Below, piece by piece: positions 30,343 to 40,214 of a stretch of DNA of 64,000 nt. Origin of the DNA: Acidilobaceae archaeon (lineage in GTDB: Archaea; Thermoproteota; Thermoprotei_A; Sulfolobales; Acidilobaceae). The stretch spans positions 1 to 64,000 of the forward strand of contig JALVZQ010000005.1 in the NCBI GenBank assembly GCA_027037535.1, in the 5' to 3' direction. Both the position numbers and the translations under genes were made by a program. The notes under the pieces were generated by a model. It worked only from the letters and a program-made list of their open reading frames with translations, had not been told where the DNA came from and ran no database searches. Position 1 is the stretch's first letter. The number at the start of each line of letters is the position of its first letter.

Positions 30343-31785
30343 CTAGCTGTTCTGGATAAGCTTCTCTGCAAGCAGAGCGACACGGAACAATAGTTCTTCC
30401 CCGAAGGGATGCGCCATCCACTGTACTGGAATAGGCAGGCCCTGCTCCGTGTATGCTAGTGGATGCACGAGCGCGGGAATTCCTGCGAGGTTTGCTGTTA
30501 CAGTCATCCTATCGAGTGCATACATTTTCAATGGATCGTCTAGGGTCTCCGATAGACGTGGTGGGAAGACGGGGCTTGCAGGGCTACTGATCACGCAGTG
30601 CCTGGTGGCCGAGAGCATTGCTTCCTTTACTAGTCTCCTTATTTTTGATGCGGCAACATAGTATGCGTCGCGGTATCCCTCGCTCAAGACATATACTCCC
30701 ATAAGGATTCTTCTCTTGACTTCTCGACCGAAACAACTAGTTCTAGCACCTATAACATTGTCCTCCCAGGACTTCGCGTCTTGATTCCTGCATGGATAGA
30801 GGCTGCCATCGTATCTTGCAAGATTGCTGGCTGCCTCGGCGAATGCAATCGTATAGTAGGCTGGGAGAACGTGTCTGAGGACGGGTATCTTTATCTCTTC
30901 TACTGTTGCCCCTTGTGATTCTAGCTTCCCGTAGAGTCTGTCGAGAGTTTTCAGAATAACTGGGTCAGTGTGTTCAAATAGCTCTTGTGGGAGGCATATC
31001 CTGAGTGTGCTTGGGTCTAGGCCTTCTCTTATTCTCTCACTTAGCCCTGTATAGTCATAGTCTACGCTGGTTGCGTCGAAGGGGTCTTTCCCCGCCATGT
31101 ACTCGAATAATAATGCTGTATCAATCAGGTCCCTCGCCATTGGGCTAATTTGTTCGAGGCTGTTTGCATACGGTATGAGACCATATCTAGAGACTGTACC
31201 ATATGTAGGTTTTAGGCCGATCGTCCCAGTATATGCTGCTGGGAGTCTTACGCTTCCTCCTGTATCGCTTCCTAAAGCTAGATCTGCCCCGCCATAGGCT
31301 AGTACTGCTCCGCTCCCTCCACTACTCCCTCCGGGAACCCTATTTGGATCCAGTGGATTGCGTGTTGGACCATATGCACTGTATTCTGTTGTGCTCCCCA
31401 TAGCATATTCGTCGAGATTTGTTTTCCCTATGATTATCGCTCCTGCATTCTTGAGTTTTTTAACTACTGTCGCCTCGTATCCTGGCATGAACCCCTTTAG
31501 CATTAAGCTACCGGCTGTCGTGGGCAGTTCTATGGTCATTATATTATCTTTTACTGCTAGGAATGCTCCTTCGAGGGGCCTCGCGGTTCCCTGCATGTAG
31601 GCTTTGTCTGCTTGCTTCGAGGCTTTCCTTAGTTCTTCCTTGTCTCTTAGAGATATGTAGGCGTTGATTACAGGCTCCCACTTCTCTATGTTTTCGAATA
31701 TTTCTTCTAGATGCTCGCTTGGTTTTAGGCTTCCCTCAAGATATCTCTGCCTGGTTTTCCAATAGGGTAGTTGTCCCGGCACCAT
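30343..31785 (-). CDS. gatA: Asp/Glu-tRNA amidotransferase subunit A
   Basis: Amidase signature 'GSTTEYSAYGPTRNPLDPNRVPGGSSGGSGAVLAYGGADLALGSDTGGSVRLPAAYTG'. Confidence 0.95.
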   Translation of the reverse strand: MVPGQLPYWKTRQRYLEGSLKPSEHLEEIFENIEKWEPVINAYISLRDKEELRKASKQADKAYMQGTARPLEGAFLAVKDNIMTIELPTTAGSLMLKGFMPGYEATVVKKLKNAGAIIIGKTNLDEYAMGSTTEYSAYGPTRNPLDPNRVPGGSSGGSGAVLAYGGADLALGSDTGGSVRLPAAYTGTIGLKPTYGTVSRYGLIPYANSLEQISPMARDLIDTALLFEYMAGKDPFDATSVDYDYTGLSERIREGLDPSTLRICLPQELFEHTDPVILKTLDRLYGKLESQGATVEEIKIPVLRHVLPAYYTIAFAEAASNLARYDGSLYPCRNQDAKSWEDNVIGARTSCFGREVKRRILMGVYVLSEGYRDAYYVAASKIRRLVKEAMLSATRHCVISSPASPVFPPRLSETLDDPLKMYALDRMTVTANLAGIPALVHPLAYTEQGLPIPVQWMAHPFGEELLFRVALLAEKLIQNS

Positions 31786-31789
31786 TGCT

Positions 31790-32089
31790 TTATCCCCTTG
31801 GTCTCCATGGAAGGACTACTTTTCCTTCTTCGTCTAGCTTGATCCACTCCAGATTTGCTAGAACTAGTCTTCTTTCCTCGCCTGTCTCTGGGGGGCTATA
31901 TTCCTCTATGTCCCATACATAGTAGAGGGGTTCCGTGCCAGGATATCGTTCAACGACGTGTCTGAGGTCTTCCATCATTAGACGTACGTCCCGGATATAT
32001 TTGCAGGCCTCTTCCTTATCAATACGGAGTTTCGCCAGTCCAAGAAGCCTTTCCAGCTCCACACAATCATTAACAGTGGCTCCTTCCAT
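31790..32089 (-). CDS. gatC: Asp/Glu-tRNA amidotransferase subunit C
   Basis: 99 aa immediately upstream of gatA in the same operon; GatC-like length and helical pattern. Confidence 0.8.
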   Translation of the reverse strand: MEGATVNDCVELERLLGLAKLRIDKEEACKYIRDVRLMMEDLRHVVERYPGTEPLYYVWDIEEYSPPETGEERRLVLANLEWIKLDEEGKVVLPWRPRG

Positions 32090-32176
32090 ACGTCTACGCC
32101 TGTTGATTTATCTGTCAATGTTTCTAGATATAAATTGAATCGATTAATTAGCCGCTGAGACTAGAGGCATTCATAG

Positions 32177-32392
32177 GTGGGGGTGAGAGATATCGTGGAT
32201 GGTCAGAGACTCAAGATAATCGCGGGACTTATACTATTCACTGTTCTATACCTGGGGGCTATGATTAGGTACCAGTCGCTAATAGTGGAACATAGCGAGG
32301 CCACGTCTGGGTGGAGAATACTGGAGATCCTCAGCACGCTGACCTATATTGCGGGCATGGCGCTGGGACTCTATCTACTTAGAAGAAGCTAG
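32177..32392 (+). CDS. small membrane protein (71 aa)
   Basis: Two hydrophobic helices; stop shares CTAG with the convergent ECF T-component gene. Confidence 0.5.
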   Translation: MGVRDIVDGQRLKIIAGLILFTVLYLGAMIRYQSLIVEHSEATSGWRILEILSTLTYIAGMALGLYLLRRS

Positions 32393-33087
32393 TATAGGAT
32401 AAAGACTAGTATCCACATGAGACTCAGAGCAAGTAATAATAAGTCTAGGAACCCTATCTTCTCGTCGTAGAGCCTAGTCCTCGCCATTCCTGGCCGGGCA
32501 CCCTTCATATAGTAAGCTACTTTCATCTCCTCAGATTTCCTTATATTAGATAAGGTCACCGCCACAAGGACCTCACTTGTACTGCGATCCATGAGCCTCT
32601 GAGCCGATAATGCTACGAGAGCATCCTCGACAGCTTGAGGCGCTAGCCTATAAAATAACGAAAGTATATCGTGTAGCAAGGGGCTGGCTCTTGCAAATAT
32701 GCCTGGGAGCTTCAACGGGCCTAGCGCCGTGTATATTATTAGAGTGGATGAGGCTATTCCATATACTCTTAATATGACGCTTCCAAGATAAATAGCCCAG
32801 TCACTGGATAGGGGCTTGAAGGGAGACAGAATTCCCGCTACTAAGCCAATAATTGCTACTGGCAACGACACTGTGCCAGCTATTCTCACTGATTCCCTTC
32901 CGTGCAGTACGTGAAGTACTAGTACATATGGATACGTTATGAGTATTGCCGGATAATGGAGTATAGAGAGGCCTATCCAAGAGACCAGTAGTCCTACGAG
33001 TAATAGTTGTGGGTTTAGTTCTGACAGCGGGGTTTTCTTATTCGTGTAGAGTATTGATAGCAGCCTGGTCAGCATATACCATAGCAT
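32389..33087 (-). CDS. ECF transporter T component (EcfT/CbiQ-like)
   Basis: Membrane protein with 'ALSAQRLMDRSTSEVLVAVTLSNIRKSEEMKVAYYMKGARPGMART', including the ARxxGM-like coupling region (KGARPG). Confidence 0.8.
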   Translation of the reverse strand: MLWYMLTRLLSILYTNKKTPLSELNPQLLLVGLLVSWIGLSILHYPAILITYPYVLVLHVLHGRESVRIAGTVSLPVAIIGLVAGILSPFKPLSSDWAIYLGSVILRVYGIASSTLIIYTALGPLKLPGIFARASPLLHDILSLFYRLAPQAVEDALVALSAQRLMDRSTSEVLVAVTLSNIRKSEEMKVAYYMKGARPGMARTRLYDEKIGFLDLLLLALSLMWILVFILY

Positions 33088-34367
33088 TCCCGTATTCTCC
33101 CCTCCACGACTAGATATGATCTTGTGGCTATCTCCGAGAGCTCCTCGTCATGGGACGCTGCAACAATAGTATATCCCGCTCTGGCTAGTTTATGGATTGC
33201 TTCGATTACGAGCCACTTGTTCTCGGGGTCGAGGCCTGCTGTTGGTTCGTCAAGTAATAGTATGTCTCCGCCGGAGGATAGTACTATCGCTAGTGCTGCT
33301 AGCCTGAGCTCTCCTCCGCTGAGACTATATATTGGTTTATCATATATCTCGTTGATTTTCTCGGTGAACGAGATCCTCCCAGGATCATCTATGATGTCCG
33401 ATAATCTCCCTCGTGGAAATACGAGGAAGGGATCAGCTGGCAGTAGCCTCGGCCTGCCTTTGATGATTATTCTCCCCTTCATGGGCTTGAGGAATCCTGC
33501 GATTGTGTAGAGTATGGTTGTTTTTCCTCCGCCGTTTGGGCCCTGTAACAGTACTAGTTCACTTTTCCTTGCCTGGAGCGAGATATCATGTATCACTAAT
33601 TGGCGACTACCGGGGTAGCCTGCTGAGACTTTTTCTAACTTAAGGACTAGTTCGCCTCCTTGTCTCGGAGGGTTGAGGTGGTGTTTATTGATTCTGTATA
33701 TACCTTTGTTAACCCCCCGGATAACAATGTAGGATTCGTCGGCAAGCTCCGCTAACTTCACGTCATGAGTCGCCACGAGTACTCCAACTCCCTCCCCTCG
33801 GAGCCGATCCAGGATACTATACAATACCGTTCTAGCACTCCTATCTAGAAAACTAGACGGCTCATCTAATAACAAGTACCTAGACCTGAGGACACCTGCT
33901 GCTGCGAGAGCAGTCCTCTGCAATAAGCCACTACTCAACATGTATACATGAGTCCACTTGTAATCCAATAAACCATACACGTGGAGTTGTTCCCATACCC
34001 TCTCCATAATCGTTTTTCTATCCACACCGCGGAGAACTAGTGGAGACGAGGCCTCTAAGAAGACTGTTGCACCCGTAACCTGGATCTTCGGATCCTGTAA
34101 TAGTAGGAACACTTTTTCTCGGGGATCACACTCGCGGGGATCGCAACCATCTATCTCGATGCGTCCCTTAACTCTTCCAGGATAAAATGAAGGGATGAGT
34201 CCGGTAATGGCTCTAAGTATAGTTGTCTTGCCACCACCGTTTGGACCTGTTAGTGTCTTTAGCTCTCCAGGCTGGAGATCTAGGTTCACTCCTTCTACCG
34301 CTGGTTTTTGAGAACCCTCGTATACTACTTCTAGGTCTTCTACATGAATCATCTCTGAGCACGCCAT
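33069..34367 (-). CDS. ECF transporter ATPase with two fused ABC domains
   Basis: Two Walker A motifs (GPNGGGKTT twice), 'YSLSGGELRLAALAIVLSSGGDILLLDEPTAGLDPE'; first half has 'YMLSSGLLQRTALAAAGVLRSRYLLLDEPSSFLD'. Confidence 0.92.
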   Translation of the reverse strand: MACSEMIHVEDLEVVYEGSQKPAVEGVNLDLQPGELKTLTGPNGGGKTTILRAITGLIPSFYPGRVKGRIEIDGCDPRECDPREKVFLLLQDPKIQVTGATVFLEASSPLVLRGVDRKTIMERVWEQLHVYGLLDYKWTHVYMLSSGLLQRTALAAAGVLRSRYLLLDEPSSFLDRSARTVLYSILDRLRGEGVGVLVATHDVKLAELADESYIVIRGVNKGIYRINKHHLNPPRQGGELVLKLEKVSAGYPGSRQLVIHDISLQARKSELVLLQGPNGGGKTTILYTIAGFLKPMKGRIIIKGRPRLLPADPFLVFPRGRLSDIIDDPGRISFTEKINEIYDKPIYSLSGGELRLAALAIVLSSGGDILLLDEPTAGLDPENKWLVIEAIHKLARAGYTIVAASHDEELSEIATRSYLVVEGRIRECYGIC

Positions 34368-35113
34368 ACTGATGATACCACTATTGAAGCTATTGCAGCA
34401 CCAACTATTACTTGCCCCAGGTTCACGGGTATCTCTGCCGCGGCCGCTAATGGGTTTGTCATCTCTCCTAGGCCTAGGCTATATATTACTGTTGCCTCGT
34501 ATATGAAGTATCCGGCTACCATTTCTAGCCCTGCGAGTAGCATGGATACAGTTGCTACACCCAGTAGCTCGTCTCTCCTGGTTCCGATATATAGGATTAC
34601 TACTGCGATTAGGGCTCCTACCAGTAGCCAGGCGCCAAGAGGTATCGTGAACGTTACAGTCTTCCCCCATATGCTGAGCTCCGTGGATCCACCGTATAGT
34701 CCAGCATAGAGGAAGGCGCCTGCGAGTGCTATTCCTCCTCCCACTAATATGGCGGAGATATAGATCATGCTTCTACGCTTCCCGCCCGGTAACCTTGAGA
34801 GCCTTAGAAATATCCATCCCGCCAAGTATCCCTCTATAGCTTTGATAACTAGTGTACCTGGGGCATAATGCGAATACCCAAGTATTATATCGGCGAGAGC
34901 ACTACCTATGCCCCCGGCTATCAGCCCCACATATGGGCCTCCTAGTATCGCCGCAGTGTACACCATGGATTCCCCGAGGTTGAAATAGCCCTCGGTTATA
35001 GGAGTATAGACGCTTATCATAGTAGCCGCTAGAACCAGGGCGGCGAATACTGCTGATCTAACAACAATAGCGGACCACACTACGTCTTTCTTATAACTAG
35101 TGTTACGGGACAC
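34349..35113 (-). CDS. ECF transporter S component
   Basis: 'YFNLGESMVYTAAILGGPYVGLIAGGIGSALADIILGYSHYAPGTLVIKAIEGYLAG'; GTG start at 35113 preferred over track start 35155. Confidence 0.8.
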   Translation of the reverse strand: MSRNTSYKKDVVWSAIVVRSAVFAALVLAATMISVYTPITEGYFNLGESMVYTAAILGGPYVGLIAGGIGSALADIILGYSHYAPGTLVIKAIEGYLAGWIFLRLSRLPGGKRRSMIYISAILVGGGIALAGAFLYAGLYGGSTELSIWGKTVTFTIPLGAWLLVGALIAVVILYIGTRRDELLGVATVSMLLAGLEMVAGYFIYEATVIYSLGLGEMTNPLAAAAEIPVNLGQVIVGAAIASIVVSSVWRAQR

Positions 35114-35145
35114 ATTGGTACACCCATTCGTTTGATTCCAATGAG

Positions 35146-35165
35146 ATAGAAACAATTGTTTCTAT
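35146..35165. promoter_or_regulatory. perfect 20-bp palindrome at the ECF operon promoter (candidate operator)
   Basis: ATAGAAACAATTGTTTCTAT; located just downstream of a minus-strand TATA-like TTATAAATA (35191-35199). Confidence 0.6.
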
Positions 35166-35239
35166 TTTAAAACCATGAACGCTCAAATAATATTTATAAC
35201 AATCAGCAGAAACAATCCCCTAATGTAAAGCGGACTCCA

Positions 35240-35713
35240 TCATTTGTTAAACAAATATGATATGAGAGAACTAGTCTTCACTATTATGTCTGCTTTCTCG
35301 AATCCCATGCAACTATATATTTTCTTATCCTTTACTTCAAGAGTTATTGAACTGTTGTATTCTCTAAGTCCTATTATCGAGAGTTTATCGCTATATGTGA
35401 TATGTCCCGTGTAGACCATGTAGTCTCCTTCATAATAGAAGACTCCTTCTATTTCTTCGGAGTTATATGGGTGTCCTGCTCCGAAGCTTTTTGTCTTGGC
35501 CATGTATTCTATTAGTCTGCCGTTTTCGACTTTGTAGTATTCTATTATGGGTGTGTTCTCTACACTATGGGTCCAATTATATATTATTTTCGAGTAGTCT
35601 GGTGCTATCGTCTCGTAGGTTGAGTTATCACATGTGATGGAAACAGTTTGGATTGGAAGTAGGAGTAATGATAGAAGGTATATTGCGGTGATTATGAGAA
35701 AAAACTTGTTCAA
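35240..35713 (-). CDS. hypothetical secreted protein (157 aa)
   Basis: N-terminal signal 'MNKFFLIITAIYLLSLLLLPIQTVS'. Confidence 0.6.
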   Translation of the reverse strand: MNKFFLIITAIYLLSLLLLPIQTVSITCDNSTYETIAPDYSKIIYNWTHSVENTPIIEYYKVENGRLIEYMAKTKSFGAGHPYNSEEIEGVFYYEGDYMVYTGHITYSDKLSIIGLREYNSSITLEVKDKKIYSCMGFEKADIIVKTSSLISYLFNK

Positions 35714-35763
35714 TTCTATTACACTCCCGTCGGGGAGCCTCCATAATAGAGGTAGGAGTTTGG

Positions 35764-36807
35764 TTAGCCCGTTGGCTGGAACTCTGCTGGTACCTGGAGT
35801 CCCTGCTCCTGGTAGTACTGGTAGGCTCCCTCGTGGAGCGGTATGCTTAGTCCTTCTAGTGCATGGTCTAGGCTGATGTACTGGACGCTCTGCTTCTGGA
35901 CCTTGTTCTTGAGCTCGTCGGCGTGCTCGAAGAGTATCTTAGTCATTGTATAGACTACGTCTTTTGGTACATCCTTGTGGACTAGTAGCATGCTCATTAC
36001 TGCTACTGTCTGCACGTCATTGTCTAGGCCTGTGTAGGTTCCGGCTGGTATTGTTACCTGGGTGTAGAATGGATAGTTCTGCTTTAGTGTCTGGTAGACC
36101 TCGTCTGGGACTGGTATTATGTAGATTGGCTTCTCTGCTGCTAGGTTCTCGACCGCGCTTGTGGGTATTCCTGCTGTATAGAAGGCTGCGTCGACTGCGC
36201 CTAGCTTGAGGTCTTCTACTACCTCCTTGAAGCTTCTATATACTGGCTGTATCTGGTCCCATAGGCCTGCTGCTTCTAGTATCTGTCTGGCGTTCCAGTA
36301 GGTTCCGCTTCCTTCCTGGCCTACTGCTACTTTCTTGCCTGCTAGGTCTTGTAGGCTCTGGATTCCGCTGTCTGCGAGTGTTACTATCTGTATGGTCTCT
36401 GGGTAGAGTACTGCTACTGCTCTAATACAGTCCTGTGGGTTGCCTGCGAACTTCTGGATCTTGTCGCTTCCATGGTAGGCGTAGTATGCTATGTCGTTCT
36501 GTGCTAGTCCTGCTTCTGCTGTTCCTCTACAGATTTCTTCGATGTTGCTTACACTAGCTTTGCCTGTTACAGCTGTTGCCTGGATTAGGCCATTGCTATA
36601 CTCGTTGAGTAGCTGTGCATAGGCTGTTCCTACCGGATAATAGGTTCCTCCCGTGCTACCGGTGAGGATCGTAATCTTATAGGCCTCCTTCTGTGTCTCT
36701 TCGCCACCGCCTCCCATGAAAACGAAGGCTGCTGCAACTATGACTACTATTACAGCTATTGCGAGGCCTATCATTGCCTGCTGAGACAATCCTTTCCTCA
36801 TACTCAT
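35764..36807 (-). CDS. TAXI-family TRAP transporter solute receptor
   Basis: 'YKITILTGSTGGTYYPVGTAYAQLLNEY...AEAGLAQNDIAYYAYHG...GKKVAVGQEGSGTYWNARQILEAAGL...VDAAFYTAGIP'. Confidence 0.92.
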   Translation of the reverse strand: MSMRKGLSQQAMIGLAIAVIVVIVAAAFVFMGGGGEETQKEAYKITILTGSTGGTYYPVGTAYAQLLNEYSNGLIQATAVTGKASVSNIEEICRGTAEAGLAQNDIAYYAYHGSDKIQKFAGNPQDCIRAVAVLYPETIQIVTLADSGIQSLQDLAGKKVAVGQEGSGTYWNARQILEAAGLWDQIQPVYRSFKEVVEDLKLGAVDAAFYTAGIPTSAVENLAAEKPIYIIPVPDEVYQTLKQNYPFYTQVTIPAGTYTGLDNDVQTVAVMSMLLVHKDVPKDVVYTMTKILFEHADELKNKVQKQSVQYISLDHALEGLSIPLHEGAYQYYQEQGLQVPAEFQPTG

Positions 36808-36985
36808 TCCACCTTTGAAAGTTCCTAGGCTTGATCCTATTTCTACATAGAATAAATATGAGAATAGTATATAAAGCCACCCTATCCTTCAAGGTAATAC
36901 CAAATACATAAACTAGGATAAATACACTGTAAACCGAACTGCTAAGCAATCCTACCATAAGACCACACGAAACATGAACTAATGT

Positions 36986-37420
36986 CTAGAGGAGATCCAT
37001 ACAATTCTCTACTACGAAACGAACTATCTCCGGACACTCTGGATACTTCTCCCTCAGAGCAATCATCCCCCCGCGATAAGCTATATCAAGAATATAATGG
37101 AGCTTAACAAGATCCGATGACTCCGAGCCATAGAACCAGTCTATAATCCTATAAAGTAACTGTCTCCCCCGGGAACTTCTCCAATCATGGCTCATTACCC
37201 CCTTTACCCTCATTCCAGACACTAACGCATGAGCCGTTTGACACTCCCAGCTACTATTATCAGAACAGTACTCTCTTACAAAGTATCGTAGTAATCCCTT
37301 GGTTCTCTCAGGATGATCGATTAGCGTCTCTATTTGTGAGACCGAGTCTATTAGATGCGTCTTTCCAGTCATCTTTAGATACTTGTACGCACAGTATACA
37401 TGAACATCCCGGTCCGGCAC
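36986..37420 (-). CDS. hypothetical protein (144 aa)
   Basis: ORF with balanced composition; no family recognised. Confidence 0.5.
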   Translation of the reverse strand: MPDRDVHVYCAYKYLKMTGKTHLIDSVSQIETLIDHPERTKGLLRYFVREYCSDNSSWECQTAHALVSGMRVKGVMSHDWRSSRGRQLLYRIIDWFYGSESSDLVKLHYILDIAYRGGMIALREKYPECPEIVRFVVENCMDLL

Positions 37421-37483
37421 AGTGCATCCTCCTGTTACAGGCCAGCACTTATCATCGAAACCTGTTACGAGAGATATAGTTTT

Positions 37484-37963
37484 TCACTTAACATCCAGGA
37501 CAATACTATATGATTCTCCATCTGTGAAAGCAACAGTAATCATCACGGGCTTTGATATGTTTTCTATGTCAAGATAACCGGACAAGCACTTGAGATTAAT
37601 CGTTATGGCGAAGGATTTCTGACTTATGTTCTTTAGGTTAACGTACTTTGTTACATCGATAATTTTCGCTCCTGATATAAGATAAATTTTTTCGACATCG
37701 AACAGGAACATGTATTCTTGGCCTGAGATATCCTGTATTGATATATATACTGTGTTCTCTGGAGAATAACCTTTCACTACGAGGAATAATACCTTGCGAT
37801 CCTTGTCTAGGACTGCTTCTTGCAGCTCTGGCTTTGAAGAGACTTTTTCTATCTTTTGACCATGTGTTTCTTGGGGGTATGTATAGCTAACTCCGCTGTA
37901 TAATGTTGCTATTGTTAGTAGCGTTAGCAGTGTTAATGTTATTGTTGTTTTTTCCATTTTCAT
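37484..37963 (-). CDS. hypothetical secreted protein (159 aa)
   Basis: Signal peptide 'MKMEKTTITLTLLTLLTIATLYSGVSYTYP'. Confidence 0.6.
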   Translation of the reverse strand: MKMEKTTITLTLLTLLTIATLYSGVSYTYPQETHGQKIEKVSSKPELQEAVLDKDRKVLFLVVKGYSPENTVYISIQDISGQEYMFLFDVEKIYLISGAKIIDVTKYVNLKNISQKSFAITINLKCLSGYLDIENISKPVMITVAFTDGESYSIVLDVK

Positions 37964-37971
37964 CTCCTTTA

Positions 37972-37998
37972 TTTATAAAGTTTACTAAACTTTATAAA
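37972..37998 (-). promoter_or_regulatory. promoter dyad containing two TATA-like elements
   Basis: TTTATAAAGTTT-act-AAACTTTATAAA, perfect 12-bp arms; distal TTTATAAA lies about 28-35 bp upstream of ATG 37963. Confidence 0.55.
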
Positions 37999-38154
37999 CC
38001 TTAGCACACTAAAATTCACTTCTATAAACTAGAATCAGGAAAAGCCACAATCAAAAACAATAATCGTACCTACAAATACTAGAAGAACTCGTTGAATAGA
38101 TACATATGTATACGGTCATTAGTAGTCGGGGTAGTAATGGCTAAGACTAAATAT

Positions 38155-40080
38155 CTAGGAAAATACTATTCTTTTTACTTCATCATAGAACCTGGACCAC
38201 CAGCCATGCAAGAATTCACGGTCACCTACCCGTCCCTCAAGATCCTTTACTCCTAGCTCACAGGCTATTGTAGCAACTATATCCATTGTTTTCCTGCTCT
38301 CCCATGGAACCGGCTCTGCCCCGGCCCTGATATTGTACTGGGCTATGAGCCTGTAGTCTTCCATCATTATCTTCTCTATGTCGACGTCTACTCCGAGTAG
38401 TTCCCTGTAGAGGCTGCCGAGTGCTTTGGACATCCATTTTCTATGGAATCTGCATGCTCCAGCATTATCGATCGCCATTTCACTTATTGCCCGTTTAACG
38501 CTTATCCTAGCGTATTCTTCTGGCTCACTGTATGCAGGGCTATAGTTCGTCCAGTATCTGCCGAGAACGTATAATGGGGCTATCATTCCTGGGCTCCAAT
38601 AGTAGTTCGGGGTCATATAGCCGTTCTCTCCGTATCCCGCGTATACTAGTAGATCTTTAAACGAGGTACCTCTTGAGGAGACGATGCTGTCATAGAGCTC
38701 GTCCAGGATTTTCGCCGCGTACCGTGCTCCATGCATTGCTATTAGGGAGAGTATCTCGTTTGACCGCTCTACGTATTCGTTGAGGATTTTCCTGGCCAGT
38801 AGTGCGTTGTTCCTACTTGATAATGGTGTGAGTGAGAGGGGATCCATGATGGGCTTTGAGGAGAGGCCTAGTTCCTTGTATTCAAGGATGTCTTTGTCTA
38901 TGGCGTCGAATAGCCATGCCACGATGTGTCCTGCTTCTATCGCGTCGATCCCAAGGTCGTCTACAAGTTCTACGAGTTTAGCCGTGTCCTGGAGAGTGAT
39001 GACTCCTATCATGGGACCCATGGCATGAGCTGGTTCATAGTCTAGCTTGACATTGTTCCAGATCTTTTTACAGGCTACGCTGCATGGCTCTCCACAAGTT
39101 CTCCAGGGCTTTATCTTTGACTCGAAGACTTGTTCTTGGAAGGGCTTCCAGAAGTATTCCATTATTAGCTGGTGTACGTGGAGTCTCACTGTCCTCGACA
39201 TATATATTGAGTTGTAGGCTAGGACTGGTAGGAGCTCTCTATAGTGGTAATAGTTTACGCCGAAGGTACCGCCTGTCCCTAGCTTGGGGTCGAATCTATA
39301 CTTCGTGGTGGCCTCGCTTACTGCTTGGTGGAGTGGTTTGCCTAGTTTTTCCTCGATAATCTTCTTAGCAATTGCAGCTAACTTCTTATCCTGTGCACGT
39401 GGTTTGCCCCCAACGATGATCGCTGCTACTCCGTGGCCCTGGGCCATTACTGTGCCTGCGCCTCCTCTACTAGCACCATCCACTATGGGCGAGGGGTTTC
39501 CATGACCGTCGTCTACCCAGCTGAATACTCCTGCGGCTAGCGTTGTCCATGCGGCTGGGCCGACTAGGAGGATCCTGTACCACGACTTTGGTTTTCCTCC
39601 CAGTATATTCTCGGCGATGTACTTGTGAAGCGCTCTTGTGCCTCTGTATCCTTTGTATCCCTTGTATATTTTATCTAGCTCGTGTTTTTCAAGACAATAC
39701 CATTCCTCCTCTAGTCCCTCTCCAACATCCTCTAATACAATAATGCATGGGCTACTTGATCTACCCTCTAGGACTACCAAGTCTAGTCCTGTCGCTGCAA
39801 ATGCATATGCTGCTCCACCCATACTGCTTGCATGGAGGCCTCCTGTTATGGGGCTCCTGAATACGAATGTTAGCCGGTGGCTTCCGAAGAGTCCGAGCCC
39901 TGTGAAGGGGCCTTTACCGAAGATTAGGATGTTCGACTCGTGAAGGCTTGGATACCTCCAGGTTTCTTTTTCATAGTGTAGGCGTATTCCTGCTTCCAGT
40001 GGACCTGTCGCGTTGAGTGTTAGTTGGCTTGTCTTCTGCGTGGAGGAGTTTACTATTAGTGTGTTGAGTTGGAGTGTCAA
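38155..40080 (-). CDS. aldehyde ferredoxin oxidoreductase family (tungstopterin) enzyme
   Basis: 'GGLHASSMGGAAYAFAATGLDLVVLEGRS', 'DGASRGGAGTVMAQ', 'CGEPCSVACKK', 'GACRFHRKW'. Confidence 0.9.
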   Translation of the reverse strand: MTLQLNTLIVNSSTQKTSQLTLNATGPLEAGIRLHYEKETWRYPSLHESNILIFGKGPFTGLGLFGSHRLTFVFRSPITGGLHASSMGGAAYAFAATGLDLVVLEGRSSSPCIIVLEDVGEGLEEEWYCLEKHELDKIYKGYKGYRGTRALHKYIAENILGGKPKSWYRILLVGPAAWTTLAAGVFSWVDDGHGNPSPIVDGASRGGAGTVMAQGHGVAAIIVGGKPRAQDKKLAAIAKKIIEEKLGKPLHQAVSEATTKYRFDPKLGTGGTFGVNYYHYRELLPVLAYNSIYMSRTVRLHVHQLIMEYFWKPFQEQVFESKIKPWRTCGEPCSVACKKIWNNVKLDYEPAHAMGPMIGVITLQDTAKLVELVDDLGIDAIEAGHIVAWLFDAIDKDILEYKELGLSSKPIMDPLSLTPLSSRNNALLARKILNEYVERSNEILSLIAMHGARYAAKILDELYDSIVSSRGTSFKDLLVYAGYGENGYMTPNYYWSPGMIAPLYVLGRYWTNYSPAYSEPEEYARISVKRAISEMAIDNAGACRFHRKWMSKALGSLYRELLGVDVDIEKIMMEDYRLIAQYNIRAGAEPVPWESRKTMDIVATIACELGVKDLEGRVGDREFLHGWWSRFYDEVKRIVFS

Positions 40081-40214
40081 TCTGCGTCTTCACCCATTAT
40101 GTGTATAGTATAATCCTATGCTTATACAGATTATATTGTTTATTCTATATTTATTGATTGGCTAACGAATAATTCCTCCTGTATACACACATTATTAATA
40201 ATTGGTGGAGTGTA

